Part shown: one piece after another, positions 52,887-64,000 of the stretch
How the letters are laid out: the number at the start of each line of letters is the position of its first letter
Position numbering within the stretch: position 1 is the first letter of the stretch
NCBI GenBank assembly: GCA_016169945.1
Contig: JADLSH010000044.1
Coordinates: forward strand, 62,001 to 126,000
Reading direction: 5' to 3'
DNA: 64,000 nt
Origin: Trachythela sp. YZ-2020
Lineage: Eukaryota > Cnidaria > Anthozoa > Malacalcyonacea > Clavulariidae
Program-made: the position numbers and the translations under genes
Notes under the pieces: model-generated
What the model saw: the letters and a program-made list of their open reading frames with translations, nothing else
Databases searched by the model: none
Told to the model about the DNA's origin: nothing

Positions 52887-54514
52887 GGCGTCTACAAGAA
52901 TGGGCGGTGAAAAGCCAGCTGACGAACTGAAACATGTGTGATGCAGTTTAGGGATGGGGCTAGCGCGGTCAACAATGATTTTCCGAACTAAACAAGAAAT
53001 ATATTTTACTTTTTAAGACATGGATAAAACTACTTAAAACTTCGTAACTATTTACTCGATGGCGGTCAAACTTCTTCGGTGGATGTTTGCTATTGAAATG
53101 ATTTCACAAAATAAATCTGTAACCATTAAACGACTTTTTTCGAAGTTTGAAAAGACCTACATATCCAACTTGAATGCTCAAGTTCTTGCAAGAAGGTAAA
53201 CATTTTGAATTTTCTTGGCTAGAAATGGACCATTTGGTACTATATTTCAGACTATGGTAAATGATAATCTAAGCTTTGCTTTTGCCAACATTTATAACGT
53301 AGTTTTTTGAGCTTTTTTGCAATGACCTGTTGAATTTGATGCAAACACTTTTTTGTAGACGACATACCTTCCTGCCTCGAAGGCTTGTAAAAAAACACCA
53401 ACTTTATAGTGAATACGACGTTATGCCATTTACTTTTCAAAGCTCGGAGAGCAATATTTAAGAAAAAAACGTAGATTTATTTCGGAGGAAAATTTTGTTG
53501 CCTTCCATATCGCGGCGTGCAGTATATCGCCGTCCACACTTAAACCAAAGTTTCAAAAATTTGCAGAGGCGAAGAGGTTCGTAACTATCAGGACGTAAAA
53601 CTAGATGGTTTAGCCTATGTATGTACGAAACACGACAGCGTAATTTTTTGAGCTTTTTTCAATATTCTCGATCAAACAGGTTGAATGTTACCGTTTCGAA
53701 ACCAAGAAAAGTTCGCCGGTAATTACTGTGGTTAAGTTAGCACAAGAATCGGCAAAATTCATCCACTATTCGGGTATCATTTTTATATCGTCGACGAATT
53801 CAATATATGATATTTAATCTGACGCTTCACTGGGTGGCGAATCTTGTGCTAACTTAACCACAGTAAATACTGGCGAACGTCTTTTGGTTTCGAAACGCTA
53901 GCATTCAACCAGTTTGATCGAAAATATTGAAAAAAGCTCAAAAAATTACGGCGATATATTGCGCGCCGCGATAACGAAGGCAACAAAATTTTCCTCCGAA
54001 ATAAATCTACGTTTTTTTCTTATATTTTGCCCTCTAAGCTCTGAAAAGTAAATGGCATAAATAGACAAATTTTTTCAAATTAACTACACTAAACTAATGA
54101 AATTTTTACACGTTATGAATTTTGGCAAAAGAAAATCTTAGAGTATCATTTACCATAGTCTGAAATGTAATACCAAATGGTCTATTTCTAGCCGATAAAA
54201 TTTAAAATGTTTACTTTCCTGCAAGAACTGGGGCATTCGAGTAGGTCTTTTCAAACTTCGAAAAAGGTCGTCGTTTAATGGTTACAGATTTATTTTGTGA
54301 CATCATTTCAATAGCAAACATCCACTTGACAGCCATCGCGTAAATAGTTACGAAGCTTTAAGTAGTTTTATCCATGTCTTCAAAAGTAAAAGTATTTCTT
54401 GTTTACTTTGAAAAATCATTGCTGGCCGCGCTAGACCCATGCCTAAACTGCATCACACATGTTCCAGCGCGTCAGCTGGCTTTTCACCGCCGGCCCATTC
54501 TTGTTGACGCCCTG
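52887..54514. mobile_element. 1.6-kb non-coding palindrome
   Basis: Left arm 52887-53762 and right arm 53826-54514 are inverted copies of each other with about 90 percent agreement by eye, around a centre of about 60 bases. Ends are AGGGCGTCTACAAGAATGGG and, inverted, AGGGCGTCAACAAGAATGGG. The left arm has about 100 extra bases near 53520-53620. No clean target duplication; CTTAAAT and CTTATAT next to the ends could be a mutated one. There is no coding capacity. A foldback-type transposon is the best description. Confidence 0.75.
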
Positions 54515-55046
54515 CTTATATAGAGCATTAATGCTAATTTCGTTGTCTTGCAGAATTGAAAAGTCGGCATAGAAATCAATTTACACTGATTTCAATGTTG
54601 TCAGAAAATAATAAGGGAAAACAAGTCTGTTTCGACTAATGCGGTTTTGGCAAATCGTGTTTCGAAAATAATAATGTTAAATTTAGTAGAATATAGTATA
54701 TCTGTAACTATAATTTATGGCGAAAATTAAAGCCATTCCCATGGGGTAGTTTTACTCTTTCGCAAACGAGCATACCGAAAATCGATTTTCATCATGAGCT
54801 ACAATCTTGGAAAAAAAGACTTTTTCAATTTTGATATATTTCCCCCTCTCCCCCCTGTACAATGTTGGTATTGGGGCCGTATCCCTTGCAAATCGACACT
54901 ACCTGAACCAACATTGTTCTTGGGGGGAGGGGGGCGAAATTTAGGGCAATTAGTAGATTTGATTGAGATTAATTGCATATTTTGACGATATATTTTGAAA
55001 TTTGAATAGACTTTTCAAAAAGTCTACGAATATTTTTTCCAAGATT
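54515..55046. other. Unassigned stretch
   Basis: No gene recognised. It contains C- and G-rich runs (CCCCCTCTCCCCCC near 54842, GGGGGGAGGGGGGCG near 54922), like those at 55160-55195 in the following repeat unit. Confidence 0.5.
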
Positions 55047-55636
55047 GTCCCTAAATACGGAAAAACCTAACAAAGGGAAATTTAACGTTTTGACCATTAA
55101 ATGATTGTATTGTAAACTTAAAACATACAGGAAACCAGGATAACTAGAAATACTTTTTTTCAGGGGGGGGCGATTGGGCAGATATGGGGGGGGGGGGAGG
55201 CGTGACATACGATCCTGCGTCTCGCTGGCTCATCGAATACGATGTTTGTTTACTTTTCTGTATGGTAAATTGGTAAAGTTATAATCTGTATTTACGAGTT
55301 AGCTAAACATTACAGTTAATAGACGCGTAGTGTCTCGTCACGCGATTTAACTACGCGCATATTATGCGGTTTCCCGTTTGCGCGCAAGGAACTTTTGGAA
55401 CATTTACAAACATTATTTTTAATTTTTAACTCTTTTAGGAAATGGCCTCACCTTAACTAATCTAACCACGCTAAATAGTATTAACAGTTAATTTCCTTCA
55501 GGCGTAACACTTGGCACTAACACTTAATTTGAATACTTGTTGACAGGAACTTAATAGCTTTTTTACTTGTTGACAGGAACTTAATAGATTATTTATACCG
55601 TATATTTTCAACTTTTGTATTATAATACATCTTTAG

Positions 55637-55875
55637 GTATACATGTTACATCATGTTACATCATGTTACACCACATGTTACCCTAAAATTACTATATTTT
55701 ATTATAGTTCATGACATGTTACAACATGTTACACCTACTTTTTAAATAAACACTATAGTTTTTTTAAAAAGTAGGTGTAACATGTTGTAACATGTCAAAA
55801 GCTATAGTAAAATATAATAGTTTTGGTGTAACATGTAGTGTAACTTGTAGTGTAACATGATGTAACATGTAGCGA
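55637..55875. repeat. ATGTTACA hairpin, copy 1
   Basis: TACATGTTACATCATGTTACA units on the left pair with TGTAACATGATGTAACATGTA on the right, with the centre at about 55755 (AAACACTATAGTTT). Near-perfect arms of about 110 bp. It recurs in the second tandem unit at about 58134-58372. It looks like a separate small MITE captured before the tandem duplication. Confidence 0.75.
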
Positions 55876-56121
55876 TTTATGTCAGAATGTTTATTACTTA
55901 TAATATAAACGAGCTTCGTTGGGAAAAACTCTCATTTTGTGGCAAAGGCATGTTTATGTATTATGACACCATATTTACCGGCAAAATCTAACGTGTACTA
56001 GCCACACTGATAAGATTTTAAGAGTAACTCTCTTACACTACTATTAAATGTTTTTTCTGTTAAAATATGTCAAAAGTGTACTGGTCAACAAAAAATATAT
56101 GATATGTTAACTCGAGTTAAA

Positions 56122-57218
56122 CTAATACTTGGTTCTTTGACCGTTTCCTTTTATAACTGCGGTGATCCTTCTGTCCATGCTATCAATAATTTTGTCAATT
56201 TCTTCAGCACTGAAATTCAGCGTAGTTTCTTTTACCCGAGTTGATAATTCCGCAAAGCTTTCTCTTGTAATTTGCTTCTCGATAGCATCATTATTTAAAC
56301 GAACAGTTAGAGTATGGAAAAAATGTTCAATTGGATTGAGGTCAGGGCTTCTGGGTGGAATTCTGAACACTACTCCACCCACTTTCTCAATAGCACGCAT
56401 TGCCATCTTGGAATTTTGCCTTGGGCATCCATCCATGAGAAACCTTTTCGCCTTTGGGCTTGAAGATTTTTTCAATGCTTTTCGAAATGACGACTTAACA
56501 ATTGCGGCAAATTTCCCCCCGTAATTGTCCCATCATACTGCTCGCAAAGAACAACACCTTTGCCGTAGGATATAGCTACCATGAAATTTACATTAATGCA
56601 ACCTTCTTTCTTCCCTTTGGCTGTGCAATTAAATTTTAAACGCTCTCCTCGTTTTCTCCATTCCCGAGCGCCTGGTGCACGTGCCTGGTCGTAAGGGTTA
56701 CTTTTGTACTGAAATCCCTTCCCATCTAAATAGAACGATATACCAGTTCTCCAGAATTCCTCCCCTAGTTGTTGCTTTCTTATCTTCCTGCAAAACTTGG
56801 CTCTAGATTTAAGATCTTTGGCATGAAGAAGACCTTTCTTTCTCGTCTGTAAATACCAATAACCCTCTTCATTCAAGTGATTACGAACAGTTCGACTGGT
56901 TACATGGTTTACACCACTTTCCAGCTGAATACGCTTAGACGTAAAGGAACCTTCTTTCTCTCGGAGACTTTTGACCGCGCGCACTATACTTCTCTTATCC
57001 TGAAGAGATAACTTTGTTGCCCTACCTCTATTTCGCCTTCTCTTGTCAAAAACAGCCTCACCATTTAGAGGCTTCTTGGCGTGCTTGTATATTACAGCTT
57101 TAGAATACTGGGGAAACATTTCTAAAAGCCTTTTCCCTCGAATTTTTGACAGTTGGTATGCAGCCCTAATTTGAGCAGAATGTTCCAAAGATACTTTTTT
57201 GGGAGATTTTTTAGCCAT
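56122..57218 (-). pseudogene. Tc1-like DD34E transposase, unit 1, one frameshift
   Basis: Starts at the ATG 57216-57218. The N-terminal helix-turn-helix region (LEHSAQIRAAYQLSKIRGKR) and a second one (RTVRNHLNEEGYWYLQTRKK) bind the ends. Catalytic core: ISFYLDGKGFQ (first Asp), RFLMDGCPRQNSKMAM (second Asp) and SPDLNPIEHFF (Glu), with 34 residues between the second Asp and the Glu. The box after the second Asp is not the usual DNAPxH. A missing C in the run at 56514-56520 (six C, against seven in unit 2) shifts frame near residue 240 and splits the gene into 57218-56472 and 56475-56122. Confidence 0.9.
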
Positions 57219-58133
57219 CTAAAGTGAGAAATACTACATTATTAAGTGACTGCAATCAAAATACGGTTCTCATGTCGCTACTGAGTGTACATTTGACTAT
57301 AAATCCAGTAAATTACCTTTAGTTAGTACAATAAAATACACATTACCTTAACATACCATATATATACAACAAAACGCAGTCCATATTCCCTGGAAGCCTC
57401 CACCCCCGTCATCCGAAATAGTTTACAGAAGCCTTAAACTATATTCCCGATATACGATTCCATATATTTCTTAAGCTATATTTTGGAAATAAACGTTCAA
57501 TTAACATCAGAAAAAATCATTAATCGTTCTCTTTTTTCAGACAGTCCCTAAATACGGAAAAACCTAACAAAGGGAAATTTAACGTTTTGACCATTAAATG
57601 ATTGTATTGTAAACTTAAAACATACAGGAAACCAGGATAACTAGAAATACTTTTTTTCAGGGGGGGGCGGTTGGGCAGATATGGGGGGGGGGAGGCGTGA
57701 CATACGATCCTGCGTCTCGCTGGCTCATCGAATACGATGTTTGTTTACTTTTCTGTATGGTAAATTGGTAAAGTTATAATCTGTATTTACGAGTTAGCTA
57801 AACATTACAGTTAATAGACGCGTAGTGTCTCGTCACGCGATTTAACTACGCGCATATTATGCGGTTTCCCGTTTGCGCGCAAGGAACTTTTGGAACATTT
57901 ACAAACATTATTTTTAATTTTTAACTCTTTTAGGAAATGGCCTCACCTTAACTAATCTAACCACGCTAAATAGTATTAACAGTTAATTTCCTTCAGGCGT
58001 AACACTTGGCACTAACACTTAATTTGAATACTTGTTGACAGGAACTTAATAGCTTTTTTACTTGTTGACAGGAACTTAATAGATTATTTATACCGTATAT
58101 TTTCAACTTTTGTATTATAATATATCTTTAGGT

Positions 58134-58372
58134 ATACATGTTACATCATGTTACATCATGTTACACCACATGTTACACTAAAATTACTATATTTTATTAT
58201 AGTTCATGACATGTTACAGCATGTTACACCTACTTTTTAAATAAACACTATAGTTTTTTTAAAAAGTAGGTGTAACATGTTGTAACATGTCAAAAGCTAT
58301 TGTAAAATATAATAGTTTTGGTGTAACATGTAGTGTAACTTGTAGTGTAACATGATGTAACATGTAGCGATT
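58134..58372. repeat. ATGTTACA hairpin, copy 2
   Basis: The second copy of the hairpin at 55637-55875, with the same arms and centre and only single-base differences. Confidence 0.75.
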
Positions 58373-58616
58373 TATGTCAGAATGTTTATTACTTATAATA
58401 TAAACGAGCTTCGTTGGGAAAAACTCTCATTTTGTGGCAACGGCATGTTTATGTATTATGACACCATATTTACCGGCAAAATCTAACGTGTACTAGCCAC
58501 ACTGATAAGATTTTAAGAGTAACTCTCTTACACTACTATTAAATGTTTTTTCTGTTAAAATATGTCAAAAGTGTACTGGTCAACAAAAAATATATGATAT
58601 GTTAACTCGAGTTAAA

Positions 58617-59713
58617 CTAATACTTGGTTCTTTGACCGTTTCCTTTTATAACTGCGGTGATCCTTCTGTCCATGCTATCAATAATTTTGTCAATTTCTTC
58701 AGCACTGAAATTCAGCGTAGTTTCTTTTACCCGAGTTGATACTTCCGCAAAGCTTTCTCTTGTAATTTTCTTCTCGATAGCATCATTATTTAAACGAACA
58801 GTTAGATTATGGAAAAAATGTTCAATTGGATTGAGGTCAGGGCTTCTGGGTGGAATTCTGAACACTACTCCACCCACTTTCTCAATAGCACGCATTGCCA
58901 TCTTGGAATTTTGCCTTGGGCATCCATCCATGAGAAACCTTTTCGCCTTTGGGTTTGAAGATTTTTTCAATGCTTTTCGAAATGACGACTTAACAATTGC
59001 GGCAAATTTCCCCCCCGTAATTGTCCCATCATACTGCTCGCAAAGAACAACACCTTTGCCGTAGGATATAGCTACCATGAAATTTACATTAATGCAACCT
59101 TCTTTCTTCCCTTTGGCTGAGCAATTAAATTTTAAACCCTCTCCTCGTTTTCTCCATTCCCGAGCGCCTGGTGCACGTGCCTGGTCGTAAGGGTTACTTT
59201 TGTACTGAAATCCCTTCCCATCTAAATAGAACGATATACCAGTTCTCCAGAATTCCTCCCCTAGTTGTTGCTTTCTTATCTTCCTGCAAAACTTGGCTCT
59301 AGATTTAAGATCTTTGGCATGAAGAAGACCTTTCTTTCTTGTCTGTAAATACCAATAACCCTCTTCATTCAAGTGATTACGAACAGTTCGACTGGTTACA
59401 TGGTTTACACCACTTTCCAGCTGAATACGCTTAGACGTAAAGGAACCTTCTTTCTCTCGGAGACTTTTGACCGCGTGCACTATACTTCTCTTATCCTGAA
59501 GAGATAACTTTGTTGCCCTACCTCTATTTCGCCTTCTCTTGTCAAAAACAGCCTCACCATTTAGAGGCTTCTTGGCGTGCTTGTATATTACAGCTTTAGA
59601 ATACTGGGGAAACATTTCTAAAAGTCTTTTCCCTCGAATTTTTGACAGTTGGTATGCAGCCCTAATTTGAGCGGAATGTTCCAAAGATACTTTTTTGGAG
59701 ATTTTTTAGCCAT
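58617..59713 (-). pseudogene. Tc1-like DD34E transposase, unit 2, core intact
   Basis: Same protein as in unit 1. From codon 12 (LEHSAQ) to the stop at 58617 the frame is uninterrupted for 355 codons, with both helix-turn-helix regions and the full DD34E core (FYLDGKGF, FLMDGCPRQNS, SPDLNPIEHFF). The expected ATG at 59711-59713 is out of frame with it, because one G is missing from the GGG of unit 1 (TTTTTTGGGAG against TTTTTTGGAG, near 59694). So the core is intact but the start is lost; a non-ATG or downstream start would be needed. Confidence 0.9.
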
Positions 59714-59875
59714 CTAAAGTGAGAAATACTACATTATTAAGTGACTGCAATCAAAATACGGTTCTCATGTCGCTACTGAGTGTACATTTGACTATAAATC
59801 CAGTAAATTACCTTTAGTTAGTACAATAAAATACACATTACCTTAACATACCATATATATACAACAAAACGCAGT

Positions 59876-60653
59876 TCGAAATATCAATGCATGTAAGTGC
59901 ACGAGAAGAGAAGAAAAAACATTCATTGTTGCTTGTCTTGTAAAAATGCATTTTTGTGATAATATATTATGCTGAGAAAAGAAAATGGCCGATTTTAAAA
60001 CTGTTGTCAGCTACAGGTATCTCTATAGTGTTGAGATTTCTTACTAATTCGTAGTATGAACCTTTAAAAAAATTATTAGAGCTAGCATTACTTCATTCTT
60101 TTTCACAGGTTTTCTCACTTTATACGTAGTAACCATAGAAATATTCAAATTAATTTTCAAACCATAAATTTTTAATTGATGTTGACTATCCATGCAAGCA
60201 AAGTTTAGTTCGAAGCAACTGAAGTACCATGTCATCCTCGAATTTTCTGTTTCTAGATAGACTGGAATTTAATGCATGTATCAAAGAGAAAGAAAATAAT
60301 AATATGTAGTACAATACGAAGTTTTGTGAATTGTCATGAAGGTACGATTCAACACAAAAAATTACAGAGGTTTATAATTATCCTGTTGAAGCTTCATAGT
60401 ACAGTTTCTATATAAGATTGAGTTAAGGCTATGTTGCATTACCATTGTGTAGTGAGTCAGCAAGACAGGCAAGGACTGATTTAATATAATTTTTCGAAAA
60501 GAGTTATATTGTGTACAATATTTTATGATTATGAGGTGCAGTTATTCATAGCTTTGGTTTGGTTTATACTATTATTCAAGCTTACAGTCAAAGCGATGAG
60601 TAGAGGGTGACTATCATTTTCTTTGTTTCACATACGGTCATATTCATCATGAG
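59876..60653. other. No feature recognised
   Basis: AT-rich sequence with only short frames (longest 63 codons). No repeats shared with the rest of the window were noticed. Confidence 0.6.
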
Positions 60654-61850
60654 AAATGAATGAATGAATGAAAACTTTATTGAAGTGTCAATGTATTTAG
60701 CTACAATAGCTAATTGGGGACACTATTTACCTATCACTAACTTTCAATATAAAATGGTAGTCTATATATATATTAGAAGATTTAGAATAAAAATAAATAT
60801 TAAGTAGACATATCACTAAGTAATATATGTTTGCCCTATATATTAGTTAGAGCATAGTCCGCAGTTTTTGCATCCACCCTCCAACATACTCTCCAGATCT
60901 TTCTTTCTTATATTGTTAATAAATGATTTCAAGTTGATATTTTCCCGCTCATGTGTTTCTAACCTGGACCACAAATAAGGTCCGAAGTATCTGATAGAAT
61001 GCTTTCCATACCTTACACTTTTAAACCTAGGTAGATCGAAGTCCGCATTACGCAACTCGTAACGCTGTTCTTTTTGTTTAAATAGTTCTATTATATGCGG
61101 CGGAGCTAGATTGTTCTTTACCTTGTACATTAGAACAGCGATGTCCTGGAGTCTTCTGTTATATAATGTCGGAAGTTTAGCTCGACAAAGTAACTCATTA
61201 TAAGTAAGATTATTAGTGTTAAATACTGCTTTCAAGGCTTTTTCCTGTACTCTTTCCAATTTTTTTCTGTCCGACACTTTACAAAAGTTCCAGACAAGAT
61301 GACAATATGTTAAATGAGGGAGGATCGCTGATTTGTACAGTTGTAATTTGGCAGTCATCGGAATGAACTTGCGTAGTCTCATTATCACTCCCACTTTCTG
61401 ACTACATTTAGTACAGATATCACTAATGTGTTTACTGAAATCAATGGTGTTACAAAGAGTATTTTGAGGTAGTCCGAGCAAGCAATATTATGATCATCAA
61501 TTCTTAAGGCGAAGTCGTCATGACTGCTACCATTGGATTTCGATTGATTTGGGCTTAATTTCATTGTCTGGTATTTTTTATAGTTGGGTTTAAGAAAATT
61601 TTCTTTATACCAGTCAGACGCAATATCGGTCTCCATGGCCAACTCGTTTTCAATGCTTTTAATTTGGTTTCCAACTTTTTATAACTGATGGTCGTCGGCA
61701 TACATATGTAAGTTTGACTTTCTTACCGTCATGGCCATGTCATTTTGGAATATGTTCCAAAGTAACGGTCCAAAAGACGATCCTTGTGGGCATCCCCTCA
61801 CTACATCTTTCCATTCGCTTACCGTGCAGCTTTCAATTCTACAATTTCAA
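60654..61850 (-). mobile_element. LINE G, 5' truncated
   Basis: A minus-strand non-LTR fragment from mid-RT to the 3' end, with a tail of ATTC repeats (GAATGAATGAATGAATG at 60656-60672 on the plus strand). It belongs to a different lineage from LINEs A-F by its motifs. Confidence 0.82.
60843..61810 (-). pseudogene. LINE G reverse transcriptase, C-terminal part
   Basis: Near 61800-61690 the minus strand reads GCPQGSSFGPLLWNIFQNDM and HMYADDHQL (YADD catalytic box), with a stop just after. 61642-61385 follows with ENFLKPNYKKYQTMKL, and 61481-60843 with FSKHISDICTKCSQKVGVIM, YKSAILPHLTYCHLVWNFCK, KLERVQEKALKAVFNT and a C-terminal CKNCGLC motif. A frameshift lies near 61470 (the two frames overlap). 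The stop at 60843 is the natural end. Confidence 0.85.
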
Positions 61851-62007
61851 ATTAATCTATAAGCATTTGAGTCTATTTCTCGACTACGAAAGTTATGTTT
61901 TTGTCTCTACAGAGCCGCATTTTAATTTATATTATATGCTTTCCAATTATAGCTTATGCTAACTATGCAACACAATGACGCAACAATACAATATATGATT
62001 CAGGTGC

Positions 62008-63415
62008 AATGGCGGTCAGCTGTGAAATTTCGAGCTCACTTAATCATACGAATTTTATCCTGGAGAATGTCGATTTAGAGCCCATTAGATTGTTAAATGA
62101 TCAAGCTTACCTAACTTATGATGGCACCCGCATTAAATGGGCTCAAGACTTTTCATAATTACAGAATTTTGTTAAAAACATCGCTGGATTAAGCGGTGAA
62201 TGGGAGTCACCCGGCGGTCGAGCAAAACGATTTAAAGACTCGAATCTCGATTTTGTTATGACTTGGTATCCGGGAAAGTTAAACTCCTTGATATTCCACG
62301 GTAAAGAAGGCGAATCATTCAAGAAATTTCTGGTGCGTATTTTACAAACAAACTCTGCAACAACCAAAATACCCCTTGAACCTAATCTTTTGTCAGGAGA
62401 TTTAGACGAAACTACCAACAATACTAGCACTCATATCAACTCATCTGTGTATAATGGTTATTGCTGTGAAAGCAGAATCGATAGTAAGGTTTTGAAGGAT
62501 ATTAAATCGGACGTCGTGGCTTTACAAACACAAATGAACTCTGTCAATGCAATCATAGACTCCACTAACGCAATTATTGAGTCCATGAGTGCTATTCTGA
62601 TACCTTCAGGTCCCGAGAGTGGCCGCGTACCTTATGATCTTAGACTCGAAACTTTTCTCCAAGAGTTTTCCTTAATTTTAAAAGAGAAGAACAAGACTAT
62701 TACTAATCTTCAGGAGAAGTTAATTCAAGTCGAAAACGAACGTGATTTATTGAAATTTGCATCTCAAAATCTGGACAAAAACATACCGGCCAAATCTATA
62801 ATTAATGAGCCCCTTAAACAAAAAAGCAACCAAAGCAACGGAAATGCTAATTCAGACATAAATATACAAAGTGCCGACTTAAACAAAGAAAACAACAGAT
62901 CATTGTATACCCCCTTGCCTGTAACACCTCCCAATGGTGTGCTTTTAAAATCAGTAAATAACTTAACTGATAGCATGTCTAATGAGTCTTTCAAGCCAAG
63001 AAACCACAACAAGCTTTCCGAAATCCTAATTAATAAGCATCCTAAACAAAAGACAAGACAAGACGTAGAAAGTATCCAACCTAGTGGTAAATTATCTACA
63101 CCGAATACAAAAATTAATTTTGTTGCCAAACTCAATCGTCATAAGATAGCACATGACAAGGCCGAGAAACGTAAGAAAAATCCTTTTCGGAAACATTATT
63201 TCCGATACAAACCACCCTCTCTCTCAAACCGACCGAACAAAGATTGGCTAAACCACTTAAACCTTGTCCACATAATAACCACGGACAGCCCCCACAAGAA
63301 CCGGTTTTTGAATCAAAAAAACCTCCACAATGGCCATCACCAGTTCGAATCACGAACAGACTTCCAAAGAAAACGTATTACTTTTCTCCCCCTTGTCGGG
63401 GCGGTACGGTATTGA
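62008..63415 (+). pseudogene. LINE F ORF1 with SPGG domain and coiled coil
   Basis: From the ATG at 62008 (MAVSCEISSSLNHTNFILEN) a stop at about 62154 and a frame change interrupt. The domain then reads EWESPGGRAKRF, MTWYPGKLNSLIFHGKEGES (62258 onward), close to the LINE E pattern. Helical segments follow (VVALQTQMNSVNAIIDSTNA, FSLILKEKNKTITNLQEKLI), then a serine- and asparagine-rich region and a basic end (KKNPFRKHYFRYK). No CCCH fingers are seen here. From about 63240 a second frame overlaps and leads into the endonuclease, so either ORF1 ends and ORF2 begins by overlap, or an indel joins them. Confidence 0.7.
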
Positions 63416-63838
63416 GTGGAAACGTTAACTCTAATAATAGCGGAATGTGGGAATCATCTAGTTTTTGGGAGCCCAATCTTGGCACTTCCAGGAACACCTC
63501 ATTGTCGCACGAAGCAGATAATACGCTAACCCTAATCTCGTCGTTTTTACCCCCCCAAAATATTGTAAGTGCCATTTCACATAACCAGGAACTTAACAAA
63601 TACCCGATTCCTACAATCATGAAACCTAGGAAAAACAAACGGCCTGAGTGTATCAGTGTCCCTAATTATAGTTCATTAATCCCCTTGCGGAGATCAGTTA
63701 CGATCCCACGCTTCTCCAAGATTTGGTTTAGTAATGTTAGGTCGATGGTCAATAAGTTAGACGAGGTTTCAGCATCAATTTCCACCGAATTATACGATGT
63801 TGTCGTAATCACTGAAACATGGTTAAATTCACGAGTAA
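63244..63838 (+). pseudogene. LINE F ORF2 start and endonuclease N-terminus
   Basis: This frame has a long linker (PPQNIVSAISHNQELNKYPI, RPECISVPNYSSLIPLRRSV) and then the first strands of the endonuclease: FSKIWFSNVRSMVNKLDEVS and LYDVVVITETWLNS, with the catalytic Glu in TETW. Codons after 63838 come from the inserted MITE. Confidence 0.8.
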
Positions 63839-64000
63839 GGGGCTGTTTATATGGAAGCCGGGCTGGCTCGCTGACCGGGCCAGCCCGCTTACCGAGATCT
63901 CGCCGTGTAATTGATTTTATAGTAAAAACTACTGTGCGTTTATATGGGCAAGCGGGCTGGCCCGGTTCCCGAGATCTCGCTTGAAAAAGGCGAGATCTCG
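63839..64000 (+). mobile_element. Harbinger-type MITE (GGGGCTGTTTATAT), second copy, cut by window end
   Basis: Starts GGGGCTGTTTATATGGAAGC and follows the left arm of the element at 14699 almost base for base to the window end. The preceding bases are TAA (63836-63838), a TWA-type target. Confidence 0.88.

Larger units (their letters stand above)
55047..57380 (-). repeat. Tandem unit 1 with Tc1-like transposase
   Basis: A 2334-bp unit that recurs almost identically at 57544-59875. It contains a 240-bp hairpin (about 55637-55875), a Tc1-like transposase gene on the minus strand (56122-57218) and a pair ATATATGATATGTTAA (56096) / TTAACATACCATATAT (57351) that may be the short inverted ends of the transposon. 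The G-run lengths near 55160-55195 differ from those of unit 2. A 163-bp spacer (57381-57543) follows. Confidence 0.85.
57544..59875 (-). repeat. Tandem unit 2 with Tc1-like transposase
   Basis: A 2332-bp unit almost identical to 55047-57380, in the same orientation, offset by about 2497 bases. It starts GTCCCTAAATACGG and ends ACAAAACGCAGT as unit 1 does. The differences seen are scattered substitutions and homopolymer lengths. Confidence 0.88.
62008..63838 (+). mobile_element. LINE F, 5' half, same lineage as LINE E
   Basis: A plus-strand non-LTR element that starts near 62008 with an ATG and continues through an SPGG-type ORF1 into the beginning of the endonuclease, where a MITE (63839 onward) interrupts it. 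The remainder would lie beyond the window end. Confidence 0.8.

Overview
The window is eukaryotic, intron-bearing, AT-rich DNA made almost entirely of transposable elements. No rRNA gene, CRISPR array or bacterial operon is visible. The mix of families (Copia and Gypsy LTR elements, several CR1/jockey-type LINEs with microsatellite 3' tails, hAT, P, ISL2EU-like, Tc1-like, Mutator-like and Harbinger-like elements) suggests an invertebrate animal. A cnidarian is my best guess, held with low confidence. The only candidate host-type gene is a Myb/SANT (NAIF1-like) gene at 6016-7570, and even that could be transposon-derived.

Layout. 1-5945: the 3' part of a Gypsy-like element (integrase C-terminus and 3' LTR, plus strand) is split by a complete Copia element (32-4820, minus strand, 5-bp target duplication CAGAG). 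The Copia gag zinc knuckle is in turn split by a 386-bp MITE. 6016-7570: two-exon Myb/SANT gene with a MITE in its intron. 8076-34524: one TTAA-flanked element that has swallowed at least six further levels of insertions. In order these are a mariner-type MITE (14450-34409), a Harbinger-type MITE (14699-34277), a Mutator-like element (15050-34196), a CR1-type LINE on the minus strand (15880-26620), a second LINE on the plus strand (about 16386-20499) and a hAT derivative (16652-17856). A foldback-like element carrying its own LINE (8255-12509), a further LINE, a SINE and a 4.85-kb ISL2EU-like transposon (27497-32350) sit in side branches of the same nest.

34560-45560: another LINE (minus strand), broken by a hAT transposon with introns (36921-40065), by a second copy of the Mutator-like element (40374-44166, itself holding a 1.1-kb foldback) and by a LINE 3'-end fragment. 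46085-47139: two MITEs back to back sharing a TTAA. 47382-51332: a P-superfamily element with THAP and transposase domains, one in-frame stop and one frameshift. 52887-54514: a 1.6-kb non-coding palindrome. 55047-59875: a 2.33-kb unit with a Tc1-like DD34E transposase in two tandem copies, each broken at a different homopolymer. 60654-63838: a truncated LINE (minus) and the 5' half of another LINE (plus), cut by a second copy of the 14699-type MITE that runs off the window.

Target-site duplications were read directly for most elements, and two Mutator-like copies serve as natural empty sites for each other's insertions, so the relative order of many events can be read from the sequence. No element has all its coding frames intact. 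The longest intact frames are the 801-aa LINE reverse transcriptase (17907-20312) and the transposase of the second tandem Tc1-like copy. The most unusual object is the ISL2EU-like element: its roughly 0.9-kb terminal inverted repeats include the same start codon and first 15 codons for two convergent genes, a SWIM-YqaJ nuclease and a THAP-DDE transposase.
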